A DNA stretch of 64,000 nucleotides from Paenibacillus antibioticophila (GCF_000455265.1 NZ_HG005140.1:640751-704750), one strand, 5' to 3'; positions 8,894-17,796 are shown, counted from the stretch's first letter. Notes: a model not told the origin generated them from the sequence alone. Numbers and translations: made by a program.

Positions 8894-9858
8894 GGTCCGA
8901 TTACCACCTCATCCCCGGTCTTCCAATTCACGCCTACCTTCTCGCCGATCGTCCATGGGCGCTCATCAGAAATGTCCAGAATAATGGATACGGTCATCGG
9001 CTCGTCCTCCAGCTGTACGATCAGCTTGTGAATGCTGCCCAGATAGAGCACATCCATCACTTCACCGACGCGCTTGCAGCCCTCCGGGTTCCGCTCGACC
9101 GATAGCTTCTCGGGACGCACGGCAAACAGCCGCCCATCCAGCGAGAAAATGTTATTCTCTCCCACAAATGTAGCGGAAAACAAGGTCTTTGGCGTGGCAT
9201 AAATCTCGCGCGGCGTGCCGATCTGCTCGACTTTTCCACTATTCATAATGACAATCCGGTCGGACAGCATCATCGCTTCCTCTTGATCGTGGGTCACATA
9301 GACGAACGTGATCCCGAGACTCCGTTGCAGATGCTTGAGCTCGGATTGCAGGTTTTTGCGAAGCTGCAGGTCAAGCGCACCAAGCGGCTCGTCCAACAGC
9401 AGCACCTTGGGCTTGTTGGCAATAGCGCGGGCAATCGCAACCCGCTGCTGTTGTCCGCCGGATAGCTGGTGCGGATATCGCTTTACCAGTGCGGTAAGCT
9501 GAGTCATAGCTACAGCTTCATCAATACGCTTACGCTGCTCCTTGGGCGGCAGCTTCTTCATCTTCAGGCCGAATGCAATATTATCTTCAACGGTCATATG
9601 GGGAAACAAGGCATAGTGCTGAAATACCAGGTTCAGGTCCCGGCGATTGGGCGGAAGGCTTGTCAGATCGGTGCCATCCAGCAGAATCTGTCCGCTGGTC
9701 GGTTGCTCGAATCCGGCAATCATGCGCAAAATCGTCGTCTTGCCGCAGCCGCTCGGGCCCAGCAAGGTTAGGAATTCCCCTTCCTTAATGGTGAGCGAAA
9801 GCGGATGCACAACGACTTGTCCCGCAAATTGCTTCTCAACGCCGGACAATTCAATCAT
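8890..9858 (-). CDS. potA: Spermidine/putrescine ABC transporter ATP-binding protein PotA
   Basis: Energises polyamine uptake. The 322-residue protein has Walker [10 protein letters not shown] (about 34-42), Q-loop [11 protein letters not shown], signature [14 protein letters not shown], Walker [13 protein letters not shown] and the H-loop VTHDQEEA, followed by a C-terminal TOBE-type domain (about 235-322) of the kind that regulates MalK/PotA ATPases. It is first in a four-gene operon read leftwards. The GGAG-containing ribosome-binding site lies just after a terminator-like hairpin in the leader, described separately. Confidence 0.95.
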   Translation of the reverse strand: MIELSGVEKQFAGQVVVHPLSLTIKEGEFLTLLGPSGCGKTTILRMIAGFEQPTSGQILLDGTDLTSLPPNRRDLNLVFQHYALFPHMTVEDNIAFGLKMKKLPPKEQRKRIDEAVAMTQLTALVKRYPHQLSGGQQQRVAIARAIANKPKVLLLDEPLGALDLQLRKNLQSELKHLQRSLGITFVYVTHDQEEAMMLSDRIVIMNSGKVEQIGTPREIYATPKTLFSATFVGENNIFSLDGRLFAVRPEKLSVERNPEGCKRVGEVMDVLYLGSIHKLIVQLEDEPMTVSIILDISDERPWTIGEKVGVNWKTGDEVVIGP

Positions 9859-9891
9859 CGTAGCATCAACTCCTTCAATAGGGTGTCTTTA

Positions 9892-9926
9892 AGAAAAAAA
9901 AGCCATATCCATTGGTATGGCTTTTC
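9892..9926 (-). terminator. Terminator-like hairpin in the potA leader (possible attenuator)
   Basis: On the minus strand GCCATA and TATGGC enclose a short inner CC/GG pairing and are followed by eight T residues, so this is a good intrinsic terminator. It lies inside the leader, downstream of the only good promoter and 34 bases before potA. A 25-codon frame (ATG at 9954 to a TGA just ahead of the potA ribosome-binding site) crosses it, but lacks a clear ribosome-binding site. Confidence 0.6.
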
Positions 9927-9956
9927 AGGTCGATCGATTCATTTTTTTGCATATTC

Positions 9957-9985
9957 ACTATACCTTGTTTTGGCGGAGGATACAA
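9957..9985 (-). promoter_or_regulatory. SigA-type promoter of potABCD
   Basis: Read on the minus strand: TTGTAT (9985-9980), 17-base spacer, TATAGT (9962-9957). Transcription would begin near 9950, giving a leader of about 90 bases. Confidence 0.65.
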
Positions 9986-10044
9986 TACCCTTTCATTGAA
10001 TCCTGTTCCGGGCGCCTATAATAGGAAGAAACCACCACATGACA

Positions 10045-10086
10045 ACACCCGGAAACAGCGAATCCAAGCTCGCCATTTCCGGGTGT
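10045..10086 (-). terminator. Hairpin downstream of the SIMPL-domain gene
   Basis: ACACCCGGAAA pairs perfectly with TTTCCGGGTGT 18 bases after the stop codon. There is no strong T-run, so termination efficiency is uncertain. Confidence 0.5.
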
Positions 10087-10104
10087 GTCTAAACCGTCAT
10101 GCTG

Positions 10105-10866
10105 TTATTTCAATTCATAAGTAACACTGACGTTCGCCTTCAGCGTCACTTCACCAGCTTCAAGCGAGGTGGAGCCGCCGGTATCGGCTGCGGCTTTGCT
10201 CATCAGCATTTCATTTTGCATATAGACCGGAGTCTCGCCTCCGCCGGACAAGGTTACATTAACGACCACGCCCAGCGAACGGCCAGCCGACTTCGCAATG
10301 GCGGAGGCCTTGAGCTTGGCATTGCTCATCGCCTTGTCAATCACTTGCTCCTGATATTGATCGGTGTTTTCCGTACTGAAGCGTACATCGGAAATCCGGT
10401 TTGCTCCGGCCTCCGAAGCGGCGTCCAGCAGCTGTCCAACCTTGGTCAGATCACGGTAAGTAACGTTCAATGAATGATACGCTGTATAGCCCTTCACTTT
10501 CTGGCCTTCCTTTTCAGAATAGCTATAGTTCGGCTGTACATAGAATTGTCCGGTTTGAAGATCCTTGGCATCGACCTTCCAGGTATCCTTCAGAACGCTT
10601 TGGATTTTTGCCATTTTGGCGCTGTTGGCGCTCTGTGCTTCCTTCGCGGTTGCGGCTTCCGTCTCTACGCCAATCGTAAGCGTGACAATATCTGGCTTGA
10701 CGGACAGCTCTCCTGATCCCGCAACATTAACGACATTGCGCAATACATCACCCTCTGCAGCCTGGACCTGCTGTGCCGGACCTGCTGTATTGGTCAGCAG
10801 AGCCGCTCCAGTCAACAATGTGCCGGCGATTGCAAATGCACTAACAGACTTGACCCATTTATTCAT
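10105..10866 (-). CDS. Exported SIMPL-domain (DUF541) protein
   Basis: A secreted protein of the SIMPL/DUF541 family (YggE, BP26/Omp28), whose members are linked to oxidative-stress protection or channel-like oligomers but whose biochemical role is unclear. A signal peptide (MNKWVKSVSAFAIAGTLLTG) precedes VVNVAGSGELSVKPDIVTLTIGVETEAATAKEAQ, the family hallmark. Later blocks GYTAYHSLNVTYRDLTKVGQLLDAASEAGANRI and KASAIAKSAGRSLG also match. The start is the ATG at 10866, 8 bases after GGAGG; the longer frame from 10881 uses an ATG that overlaps this site. It stands alone between potABCD and the HPr-like gene. Confidence 0.9.
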   Translation of the reverse strand: MNKWVKSVSAFAIAGTLLTGAALLTNTAGPAQQVQAAEGDVLRNVVNVAGSGELSVKPDIVTLTIGVETEAATAKEAQSANSAKMAKIQSVLKDTWKVDAKDLQTGQFYVQPNYSYSEKEGQKVKGYTAYHSLNVTYRDLTKVGQLLDAASEAGANRISDVRFSTENTDQYQEQVIDKAMSNAKLKASAIAKSAGRSLGVVVNVTLSGGGETPVYMQNEMLMSKAAADTGGSTSLEAGEVTLKANVSVTYELK

Positions 10867-10950
10867 TCCAATGACCTCCATTTTCCTTCATAATATTGGT
10901 GATTTTATCTTCTTAACGCAAAAAAGAGATTGATAGTTGCAGGCAAACAA

Positions 10951-10991
10951 AAAAAATGGGAATGAATCGTAAATTCCGATCCATTCCCATT
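10951..10991 (-). terminator. Intrinsic terminator of the HPr-like gene
   Basis: AATGGGAATGGATCGG pairs imperfectly with CGATTCATTCCCATT on the minus strand, followed by a long T-run. Confidence 0.85.
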
Positions 10992-11029
10992 CTCGTCCCT
11001 TTACCCGGGTCATAACCGTCTAAAGGATT

Positions 11030-11299
11030 TTATTGATTCTCAAGCTCTTCCTTGCTGACAAGATTGATTAAAGCGCTTGCGGCCTGCTCGGCATCCGCAC
11101 CCTCTGCGCTTATGTAAATCTCGGTGCCCGTGCTGATCGCAAGGCTCATAATTCCCATGATACTTTTGGCATTCACTTTTTTATCATCCTTCTCAACAAA
11201 AATCTCAGAAGAATATTTGTTGGCTTCCTGAACAAAAAGCGCTGCCGGCCGGGCATGAAGCCCCGTCTTAAGACGAACGGTTACCGGGTTTCTTACCAT
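11030..11299 (-). CDS. HPr-family phosphocarrier at the crh locus, with both His15 and Ser46
   Basis: An 89-residue HPr-fold protein. It sits where Bacillus subtilis has crh, downstream of whiA. Crh of B. subtilis carries Gln at position 15 and cannot take part in sugar transport, but this protein has TGLHARPAALF with His15 at the canonical place, and Ser46 in NAKSIMGIMSL, the HPr-kinase site. It may therefore act both as PTS phosphocarrier and, when phosphorylated on Ser46, as CcpA corepressor. Whether another HPr exists elsewhere in the genome cannot be seen. It ends in a strong terminator and is separated from whiA by about 115 bases. Confidence 0.92.
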   Translation of the reverse strand: MVRNPVTVRLKTGLHARPAALFVQEANKYSSEIFVEKDDKKVNAKSIMGIMSLAISTGTEIYISAEGADAEQAASALINLVSKEELENQ

Positions 11300-11414
11300 C
11301 TATCCTTACCCCCTAATACTTGATCCACCACGTGTCCACCATTTGTGAACATTTATAATTAAATCCATTATATCATACACCGACATCGGCACACTAGCAA
11401 AACCGAAAACAACT

Positions 11415-12344
11415 TTAACTGCCCCGGATTTTTTCCGCCAGCTCGTCGATTTTTCGCAGTCGATGATTGACGCCGGACTTGCTTACCGGGTTTTTTAACA
11501 TCTCTCCGACTTCCTTCAGGTTCATATCCGGATGCGCCAGACGAATTTCAGCCACCTCACGCAGCTTATCGGGCAGATTTTCCAAGCCCATTTCCTTCTG
11601 CAGCAGCTTGATATTATCGATCTGCCGGACGGCCGCCCCAATCGTCTTGTTCAGGTTGGCGGTCTCGCAATTGACGATGCGGTTGACCGAGTTGCGCATA
11701 TCCCGCATAATTCGTACATCCTCAAACTTGAACAGTGCTTGATGCGCTCCGATAATGTTCAGCAGCTCGATAATCTTTTCGCCTTCCTTGATGTAAAAAA
11801 TAAAGCCCTTCTTCCGCTCAATGCAGCGCGCGTTCAGATGAAATTCATTGGCCAGGGTCACGAGGGCTTGGCAATGCTCTTCGTACATCGACGAAATTTC
11901 CAGATGGTATGAGGAGCCTTCCGGATTGTTGACCGAGCCGCCGGCAAGGAACGCTCCCCGCAGGTATGCGCGCTTGCAGCAATTTTTCCGGGTGAGCTCT
12001 TCATGAATCCCCGGCGTAAAGACAAAGCCTTCGGAGACAATGTGCAGCTCTTTTAGGATTTCCTGAACACGGGCAGGTATTCTCACGATATATACATTAT
12101 TTTTCTTGAGCCGCATTTTCTTACGGACCAAGAGCTCGGTATGCACCTGAAAATGCTTCTTCAGGAGAGAATAGATCCGCCTTGCTATCGCAGCGTTCTC
12201 CGTAGAGATATCGAGCACGACCTTCTTGTTCGTCAGCTGTACCGACCCGTTCATCCGGATCAGCGCGGAGAGCTCCGCTTGTTCACAGCAAGCGTCAGCT
12301 TCGATCATGGTCAGTTCTTTTTTGGTTTGCGCCGCAAACGACAA
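11415..12344 (-). CDS. whiA: DNA-binding protein WhiA
   Basis: Homologue of the sporulation/cell-division regulator WhiA (YvcL in B. subtilis), a LAGLIDADG-homing-endonuclease-derived scaffold with a C-terminal helix-turn-helix. Recognisable blocks are [77 protein letters not shown] and the [16 protein letters not shown]. The upstream gene yvcK overlaps a GTG at 12353 by four bases; I favour TTG 12344, because AGAGG lies 8 bases before it and the product then starts [11 protein letters not shown], like the Bacillus protein. Translationally linked to yvcK. Confidence 0.95.
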   Translation of the reverse strand: MSFAAQTKKELTMIEADACCEQAELSALIRMNGSVQLTNKKVVLDISTENAAIARRIYSLLKKHFQVHTELLVRKKMRLKKNNVYIVRIPARVQEILKELHIVSEGFVFTPGIHEELTRKNCCKRAYLRGAFLAGGSVNNPEGSSYHLEISSMYEEHCQALVTLANEFHLNARCIERKKGFIFYIKEGEKIIELLNIIGAHQALFKFEDVRIMRDMRNSVNRIVNCETANLNKTIGAAVRQIDNIKLLQKEMGLENLPDKLREVAEIRLAHPDMNLKEVGEMLKNPVSKSGVNHRLRKIDELAEKIRGS

Positions 12345-12349
12345 CGGAT

Positions 12350-13339
12350 TCACCTCTTTCTGCTAATCCAGTCTTGCACCAGCTGATAAATGTGTTGACT
12401 CAGCTTGTCAGCGTCATGCCGCAGGTAACGGCGGAACAGGACCAACGTATCGGCGATCATCTTGTAGCCCCTGCCGGTCACGACATCCCAATCCACCTGG
12501 ACGGGCTTGGCGCCCTTCTCGGCGTAGAAGTCCTGTACCTGAGCCGGAATTTCACCGTCATTCACAATGACATAATCAAACAAATGATGCCCTACATGCT
12601 TGTAAATCGCCTCTAAATGATCGCTTACCGTATAATTATCGGTCTCCCCGGGCTGGGTCATAACATTGCAGACAAATATTTTAATGGCATTTTCATTCTC
12701 CAGAACGGCTTCGGCCAGCTTGGGCACGAGCAGATTTGGAATAATGCTGGTATAAAGGCTTCCCGGACCGATCAGTATGGCATCCGCTTCACGAATCGCC
12801 TCGACGGCTTCAGGAAGCGGCTCCACTTCTTCCGGCTCAATGAAGATCCTGCTGATCTTGCCGCCTGCTTCAGGAATCTTCGATTCCCCCGTCACAATCG
12901 AGCCGTCCTCCATTTCCGCCTTCAAGATCACAGCCTGACCTGCGGCCGGCAGAACCCGCCCGCGAACAGCGAACACCCGGCTCAGTTCCCGGACTGCTGT
13001 CACGAAATCTCCGGAGATATCCGTGATCGCAGCAAGAATCAGATTGCCAAGACTGTGGCCGGCCAAGCCGGAACCATTCGAAAAGCGATAACTGAGCATA
13101 TCCGATAACAGCGGTTCCACATCGGCCAATGCTGTCAATACGTTGCGGATGTCTCCGGGCGGCGGCATTTGCAGCTCGCTGCGGAGAATACCGGAGCTCC
13201 CTCCGTCATCGGCAACGGTAACAATAGCCGTAATGTCGAGCGGCTTCTCTTTCAACCCTCGCAGCATGACTGACAAGCCGGTTCCCCCGCCCATCACGAC
13301 AATCCGCGGCACTCTTTCATTCTTGATCCGATGGATCAC
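12350..13339 (-). CDS. yvcK: YvcK-family gluconeogenesis/cell-envelope factor
   Basis: YvcK (GlmR) is needed for growth on gluconeogenic carbon sources and for normal cell shape; it binds UDP-GlcNAc and belongs to the CofD-like superfamily. The N-terminal [20 protein letters not shown] nucleotide-sugar loop, [13 protein letters not shown] and PPPGDIRN blocks are intact, as are [15 protein letters not shown] and [15 protein letters not shown]. The GTG at 13339 has AGAGG 8 bases upstream and is preferred over the longer frame to 13369. It lies 30 bases after rapZ and overlaps whiA. Confidence 0.95.
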   Translation of the reverse strand: MIHRIKNERVPRIVVMGGGTGLSVMLRGLKEKPLDITAIVTVADDGGSSGILRSELQMPPPGDIRNVLTALADVEPLLSDMLSYRFSNGSGLAGHSLGNLILAAITDISGDFVTAVRELSRVFAVRGRVLPAAGQAVILKAEMEDGSIVTGESKIPEAGGKISRIFIEPEEVEPLPEAVEAIREADAILIGPGSLYTSIIPNLLVPKLAEAVLENENAIKIFVCNVMTQPGETDNYTVSDHLEAIYKHVGHHLFDYVIVNDGEIPAQVQDFYAEKGAKPVQVDWDVVTGRGYKMIADTLVLFRRYLRHDADKLSQHIYQLVQDWISRKR

Positions 13340-13369
13340 CAAACTCACCTCTGTCTTTCTGAGCAGCAA

Positions 13370-14263
13370 CTAATTCCGGTCCCGGCCCTCATCCCGATGG
13401 CTGACGCGAACGGATTCGGTCTCGCTCGCTCCAAGCATTCGGCCCAGATACTCGGCGATGGCGACTGAACGATGCTTGCCGCCGGTACAGCCGATTCCGA
13501 TAATGACCTGGCTCTTGCCCTCTTTATGATACTGGGGCAGCAAGAAATGGAGCATATCAAGCAGCTTGGTCAGAAACTCCTGGGTTTCCGGCCACTTCAT
13601 AACATAATCATATACATCGCTGTCTTGTCCCGTGTGTGGACGAAGCTGGTCAATATAATGAGGGTTCGGCAGGAATCGGACATCGAATACCAAATCGGCA
13701 TCAATCGGTATTCCGTATTTAAAGCCAAAGGAAGTGATATTCACAGACAGGTGATTGCTTTCTAAGTGGGAAAAGCGGGAAATGATCTTCTCCTTCAGCT
13801 GGGCCGGCTTCATGTTGCTCGTGTCGATGACTTGATTTGCCGACATTCTTAGCTCATCCAGCATTTTACGCTCCAGCTTGATCCCGTCTAACGGCATCCC
13901 GTCCGGCGCAAGGGGGTGGCGACGGCGGCTCTCCTTGTAGCGCTGCACCAGGACAGCATCCGTTGCATCCAGGAACAGAATATCACTCTTGATCGTGAAA
14001 TGATCCTTGATATAATTCAGCGATTCCGACAGCGCAGTGAAAAACTCCCGGCCCCGCAAGTCGATGACCAGCGCTACCTTGGCAATTCTACCCTTCGACT
14101 GTTCAATGAGCTCGGCGAATTTGGGGATCAGAACCGGCGGCAAATTATCGACGCAGAAAAAGCCGAGATCCTCCAGACTTTTTACGGCAACCGATTTGCC
14201 TGCCCCGGACATCCCGGTAATAATGATCAGATTCGCGACAGAAGCTTCCTCTTTTTTAGGCAT
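13370..14263 (-). CDS. rapZ: RNase adapter/nucleotide-binding protein RapZ (YvcJ)
   Basis: P-loop protein of the RapZ/YvcJ family: GMSGAGKS Walker A near residue 20, Walker-B-like LVIDLR, and the C-terminal domain with [22 protein letters not shown] and [16 protein letters not shown]. In E. coli RapZ guides RNase E to the GlmZ RNA; in Bacillus YvcJ hydrolyses GTP and affects competence. The ATG at 14263 follows AGGAGGGAG; the longer frame to 14281 has no better signal. First gene of rapZ-yvcK-whiA. Confidence 0.95.
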   Translation of the reverse strand: MPKKEEASVANLIIITGMSGAGKSVAVKSLEDLGFFCVDNLPPVLIPKFAELIEQSKGRIAKVALVIDLRGREFFTALSESLNYIKDHFTIKSDILFLDATDAVLVQRYKESRRRHPLAPDGMPLDGIKLERKMLDELRMSANQVIDTSNMKPAQLKEKIISRFSHLESNHLSVNITSFGFKYGIPIDADLVFDVRFLPNPHYIDQLRPHTGQDSDVYDYVMKWPETQEFLTKLLDMLHFLLPQYHKEGKSQVIIGIGCTGGKHRSVAIAEYLGRMLGASETESVRVSHRDEGRDRN

Positions 14264-14340
14264 TCTGCTCCCTCCTAACAATTCCCCCAGAAATTCCTGG
14301 TCTATATAAATTTACCTAAATTAGATTTGCCTTGGAGATA

Positions 14341-14415
14341 CCGTTGCGAGTAGAGGTGTCCCTACGATCGCTGTTGCTCACAGATTTCTCTTATTGGTTA
14401 TTTTCGGTAGAAACA
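14341..14415 (-). repeat. Dispersed palindromic intergenic repeat, partial copy 3
   Basis: On the minus strand this contains GAAATCTGTGAGCAACAGCG and TCGTAGGGACAC, matching the right half of the repeat at 547-652 and 4047-4144, in opposite orientation. The left half is poorly conserved. Confidence 0.5.
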
Positions 14416-14429
14416 GGAATGCTGAATTA

Positions 14430-15374
14430 TTACAAGAACAAGCCGGCTGCGCCGACCGTACCCGCATCATTGCCCAAAGTAGCAGGCACGATTCGCAGGC
14501 CTTTTTGCACGGGCTCCGGTGTCAGCTTGGCAAATACGCTGCGGATCTCATCGAACAGAATATCTCCCGCATAGGAAACACCGCCGCCGATGATAAACAG
14601 CTCCGGATTCAGAATGACCGCTGTAGCCGCCATCGATTTACCGAGATAGAATGCCGCACGGTTAACGATTCGAATCGCCGCTTCATCACCCAACTTCGCT
14701 GCATCAAATACATCCTTCGCCATAATGTTCTCCACTTGGGCTAGCGAAGTACGTTCGCCTCGAGCTACTGCATCCTTGGCCATCTTGATAATACCGGTTG
14801 CCGAGGAGACTGTCTCCAGGCAGCCCATCTTCCCGCAGCCGCACTGAATCGCCTCCAGGTCCGGGACAACCGATACGTGTCCCAGCTCGCCCGCCATACC
14901 AGAGAAGCCTTGATAGATTTTCCCGTTAATAATAATACCGCCGCCAACGCCGGTTCCAAGCGTATAGCATACGCAGTTCTCGACACCCTTGCCTGCGCCG
15001 CCCCAAGCTTCGCCCAAGGCTGCTACATTAGCATCATTGTCGATCTTAACCGGCTTGCCAAGGCGTCCCTCAAGAATTTCGCGAATGTGCAGATCCTTGA
15101 GTCCAACATTGGGCGCAAGGATAATAATGCCTTCCTTTACATTGGTGAAGCCGGCTACTCCGGCACCTACTCCGGCAACCTGATCCCATTCGAACGGAGA
15201 TTGCTCGACTACGAGCCGGACGTATTTCTCAATATTGCCCACCACGGTATCCGGACCCTTCTCCTTTTCCGTAGGTCCTTCATACGTATGAAGCAATTGT
15301 CCTTCCTCACTGCAGATGCCGACCTTGATCGCTGTGCCGCCAAGATCCACGCCAATGTAAATTTTTTCAGACAT
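14430..15374 (-). CDS. glcK: ROK-family glucokinase
   Basis: Phosphorylates glucose to glucose-6-phosphate. The 314-residue protein has the N-terminal phosphate loop IGVDLGGTAIKVG, the sugar-binding/catalytic block VKIDNDANVAALGE with its Asp, the second phosphate loop LGTGVGGGIIINGKI, the ROK signature GELGHVSV, and zinc-ligand cysteines CGCGKMGC. Size and order match GlcK of Bacillus. The start at ATG 15374 follows AAAGGTGG by 8 bases; the longer frame to 15410 is rejected. It lies upstream of rapZ with a 166-base gap containing a repeat. Confidence 0.93.
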   Translation of the reverse strand: MSEKIYIGVDLGGTAIKVGICSEEGQLLHTYEGPTEKEKGPDTVVGNIEKYVRLVVEQSPFEWDQVAGVGAGVAGFTNVKEGIIILAPNVGLKDLHIREILEGRLGKPVKIDNDANVAALGEAWGGAGKGVENCVCYTLGTGVGGGIIINGKIYQGFSGMAGELGHVSVVPDLEAIQCGCGKMGCLETVSSATGIIKMAKDAVARGERTSLAQVENIMAKDVFDAAKLGDEAAIRIVNRAAFYLGKSMAATAVILNPELFIIGGGVSYAGDILFDEIRSVFAKLTPEPVQKGLRIVPATLGNDAGTVGAAGLFL

Positions 15375-15538
15375 TTCACAAGCCACCTTTATAAAATTAA
15401 TTAAAATCAATCTATTCCATACTCCTACGTACCCACTATAAGCGAACCCTTACATTCGGTCAAGAGAAGTGGACTGCGTCTGGAAATGCAGGAAGGTCAA
15501 GGGATTACGGGGAGTATGACATGCATCATAGCCTCTGA

Positions 15539-15592
15539 AAAAAAGCACCCGCGTAGACCGCTCGATGACCATGAGCAGTTCCCGCGGGAGCC
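15539..15592 (-). terminator. Intrinsic terminator after the hemerythrin-PAS gene
   Basis: CCCGCG/CGCGGG stem with extended imperfect pairing on the minus strand, followed by seven T residues. Confidence 0.7.
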
Positions 15593-15603
15593 GTACAATT
15601 TCC

Positions 15604-16590
15604 TTATGACATGATCCGTTTCTGTCCTTCCAGCGCACGAATCGGAGCAATGTTCTGAGTGAATTCGAGGGTGCCCATGTAAGTTCCGTCCTCTGCTCTT
15701 ACAGCGAAGTAGCGGATATAGACGAACTTGTCTTTGAACGGGATCCAGAAGTCCTCAACATCTTTCTTTCCGGATTTGAAATCAGCCAGCAGCTGCTCAA
15801 CGATGTGCACGCTTTGCGGAGGATGGCAGTTCTGCACGGTCCGGCCGATCACCGCCTTCGTCCGGGCGAAGATCCGTTCCTTGCCGTGGGAGAAATACCG
15901 GACAACATCGTTCTCATCGATAAACGTCAGGTCAACCGGCAGATGGTTCATAATGCCCTCCAATTGAGCCACAGACACCGTACCTGTCTCGAACCGTACG
16001 AAGCCTTGCGGTGTAGCTTGCTCTTCCTCTCCTTCAGCTGTCTCCGCTGCTGCCTCGGCAGGAAGCGGAACACGTTCCGGAATCCATTCCTTGTCGGGAG
16101 CCGTCAGACAGAAGCCGATTTGCTCACTCTCCTGGGCAATTTTCAACCACTCATCCTCAGTCAGCTTCTCCAGCGCCATCGGCAGCAAAATATGTTCTTC
16201 CTTAAATATCATCTCGTTCACTTCTTGAATAACCCGCTCCAGATCCATGCAGAGCGTCTCTTGGTCGCCTTGCCCGGGAACCAGCTTGGCCTTGACCTCT
16301 TTGATCATTAGGCGGATGCCGTCATCCACTCCCCACATGACCTTGGTCGGACCGAAAATTCCGTACTTCTCCAAATAAGGGAACAGCAGATTTTCCTTCC
16401 GGCTGTAGTGCTTATCAAGATCAAGCAGCAGGCTCAGATCCTCCAGCAGCTTGTATCGGATCTCGTCTGTATCCTCTTTGCGGAGCTTATCCAGGTGCAG
16501 GCGAATTTTGAAGTTGGTCAGCTTCTCAATTTCTCTGTTCTCCAGCTTGAAGGTATACACCGGATGTCCGGGCTGCTCCTCCGGCTTCAC
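15604..16590 (-). CDS. Hemerythrin-like HHE domain protein with C-terminal PAS domain (DUF438 partner)
   Basis: Residues about 20-160 form a hemerythrin HHE-type four-helix bundle with His/Glu iron ligands (FKIRLHLDKL, DKHYSRKENLLFPYLEKYG, EEHILLPMALEKL). Residues about 205-320 form a PAS domain (GIMNHLPVDLTFIDENDVVRYFSHGKERIF, GRTVQNCHPPQSVHIVEQLLADF, FVYIRYFAVR). A non-haem di-iron plus PAS protein suggests an O2, NO or redox sensor or repair role, but its output is unknown; no enzymatic domain is present. In many bacteria these domains and the DUF438 domain form one protein. Here DUF438 is a separate upstream gene overlapping by four bases (GTGA). Confidence 0.88.
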   Translation of the reverse strand: MKPEEQPGHPVYTFKLENREIEKLTNFKIRLHLDKLRKEDTDEIRYKLLEDLSLLLDLDKHYSRKENLLFPYLEKYGIFGPTKVMWGVDDGIRLMIKEVKAKLVPGQGDQETLCMDLERVIQEVNEMIFKEEHILLPMALEKLTEDEWLKIAQESEQIGFCLTAPDKEWIPERVPLPAEAAAETAEGEEEQATPQGFVRFETGTVSVAQLEGIMNHLPVDLTFIDENDVVRYFSHGKERIFARTKAVIGRTVQNCHPPQSVHIVEQLLADFKSGKKDVEDFWIPFKDKFVYIRYFAVRAEDGTYMGTLEFTQNIAPIRALEGQKRIMS

Positions 16591-16874
16591 AGAACGGGTA
16601 GCATGATATCTTCAATGGATCCTTTGAAAATAGCGGTATGCACGGAACAAAGCCGCTGCACCTCACTGACCGGAATCCCCTCTTCTTCCATTAAAGCATG
16701 CTCCAGCGCAGAGATCTCCGATACGGTTACATCACCGACAGCTTCCTCAAAGCGTGCCTTTACTTCCTCTACGCTCTTCCCTTGATGCAGCTCCTTGATG
16801 ATCTCCTTGAGCATTTCTTGTCTGTGCGTCTGCTCCTGAGCCTGATGCTCACGATTATTGATAAATTCGCTCAT
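16587..16874 (-). CDS. DUF438-domain small protein
   Basis: A 95-residue protein that corresponds to the N-terminal DUF438 domain of larger DUF438-hemerythrin-PAS proteins: QEMLKEIIKELHQGKSVEEVKARFEEAVGDVTVSEISALEHALMEEEGIPVSEVQRLCSVH is characteristic. It ends with SIEDIMLPVL just where fused relatives run on into the PEEQPGHPVYTFKLENREIEKL segment that begins the next gene. The start has GGAGGAACAAGC upstream. A natural domain split with coupled translation, or a frameshift in a formerly fused gene, are both possible. Confidence 0.85.
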   Translation of the reverse strand: MSEFINNREHQAQEQTHRQEMLKEIIKELHQGKSVEEVKARFEEAVGDVTVSEISALEHALMEEEGIPVSEVQRLCSVHTAIFKGSIEDIMLPVL

Positions 16875-16940
16875 GCTTGTTCCTCCTTCAACTATTAATC
16901 TATAATGTCGTAGTCGTTATTCCCTTTTCGAATGTGTCGT

Positions 16941-16955
16941 TGAGAATGGTTCTCA
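16941..16955. promoter_or_regulatory. Fur/PerR-like palindrome
   Basis: TGAGAATGGTTCTCA is a perfect 15-bp inverted repeat with the 6-3-6 shape of Fur-family operators and matches 11 of 14 defined positions of TGATAATNATTATCA. It lies between the FNR-type box and the DUF438 gene. The assignment to Fur, PerR or another regulator is an inference. Confidence 0.4.
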
Positions 16956-16988
16956 TGCTTAGAACGTATCATAGGCCGACTAGAGATT

Positions 16989-17006
16989 TTGTGACTGGAA
17001 TCACAA
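16989..17006. promoter_or_regulatory. FNR/CRP-type operator
   Basis: TTGTGACTGGAATCACAA is an inverted repeat, TTGTGA-N6-TCACAA, matching the Bacillales Fnr consensus TGTGANNNNNNTCACA. On the minus strand a TATGAT -10 box follows at 16973-16968, so the site sits close to the class II activator position for the DUF438-hemerythrin operon. This predicts oxygen-limited expression of that operon. Confidence 0.75.
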
Positions 17007-17106
17007 AACAAATCCCGATTGTTTGACGGTTTCTCGTCCTGGACTTTGGGCGGTTTTCTTTTTCCCTGAAATTTGCAACAATAGGGTTCGAAAGGAATGG
17101 TTGATC

Positions 17107-17796
17107 GTGAATAAGGTGCAAACGCAAGTGCTATATATTGAAGATGATCGCGAGATTGGGGAATGGGTCTGTGCGGACCTCAAGGAGCGCGGGTACCGCG
17201 TGACCTGGCTAACCAGCGGCGAACAGGCGGTCGAGGAAGCAAAGGACTGCCGTCTGGCGATCCTTGATGTCATGCTGCCCGGGCTGGACGGGTTCACGGT
17301 GGGACAGCGGCTGAAGAAGCAATACCCGAGCCTGCCCATCCTGATGCTCTCTGCCCGGACTTCCATCGACGATAAGCTCCAGGGACTGGAATTCGCCGAT
17401 GATTATCTGACCAAGCCCTTCCACCCGGACGAGCTGGCTGCCAGGCTGGAGGTTCTGCTTCGCCGGGGCGGTACGGTTGCCCTTGAGAATGAACCGCTGC
17501 GTCTGGGTCATCTGCTGATCTTTGAACGGGAGAACCGGATTGTTGTTGAACCTACTGGAGAGGAAGTCGTGCTGACCGGCAAGCAGTTCTACATTTTTCA
17601 CTTCCTGCTTCGCCATCTCGGTCAAATCCTGACCAAGGAGCAGATCTACGAGGCGGTCTGGGGCGAACCGTATCTGGATGGGGACAAGACGCTGATGGTT
17701 CACATCCGTCACCTCCGCGAGAAGCTGGAGATCAATCCGGCGGAACCTTCTATTATTGAGACGATCCGCGGTATCGGATACCGGGTGAAGTCATGA
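17107..17796 (+). CDS. OmpR-family response regulator
   Basis: Receiver domain (residues 1-120) with acidic pocket IEDD, phosphoacceptor Asp54 in AILDVMLPG and Lys in LTKPFHP, followed by an OmpR-type winged helix (about 130-229) with VVLTGKQFYIFHFLL, EAVWGEPYLDGDKTLMVHIRHLREKLE and IRGIGYRVKS. GTG 17107 is chosen because AAAGGA lies 10 bases upstream and the receiver starts right after it; the open frame to 17023 extends too far upstream. The stop overlaps the kinase start (ATGA). Target genes are not evident from sequence. Confidence 0.94.
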   Translation: MNKVQTQVLYIEDDREIGEWVCADLKERGYRVTWLTSGEQAVEEAKDCRLAILDVMLPGLDGFTVGQRLKKQYPSLPILMLSARTSIDDKLQGLEFADDYLTKPFHPDELAARLEVLLRRGGTVALENEPLRLGHLLIFERENRIVVEPTGEEVVLTGKQFYIFHFLLRHLGQILTKEQIYEAVWGEPYLDGDKTLMVHIRHLREKLEINPAEPSIIETIRGIGYRVKS

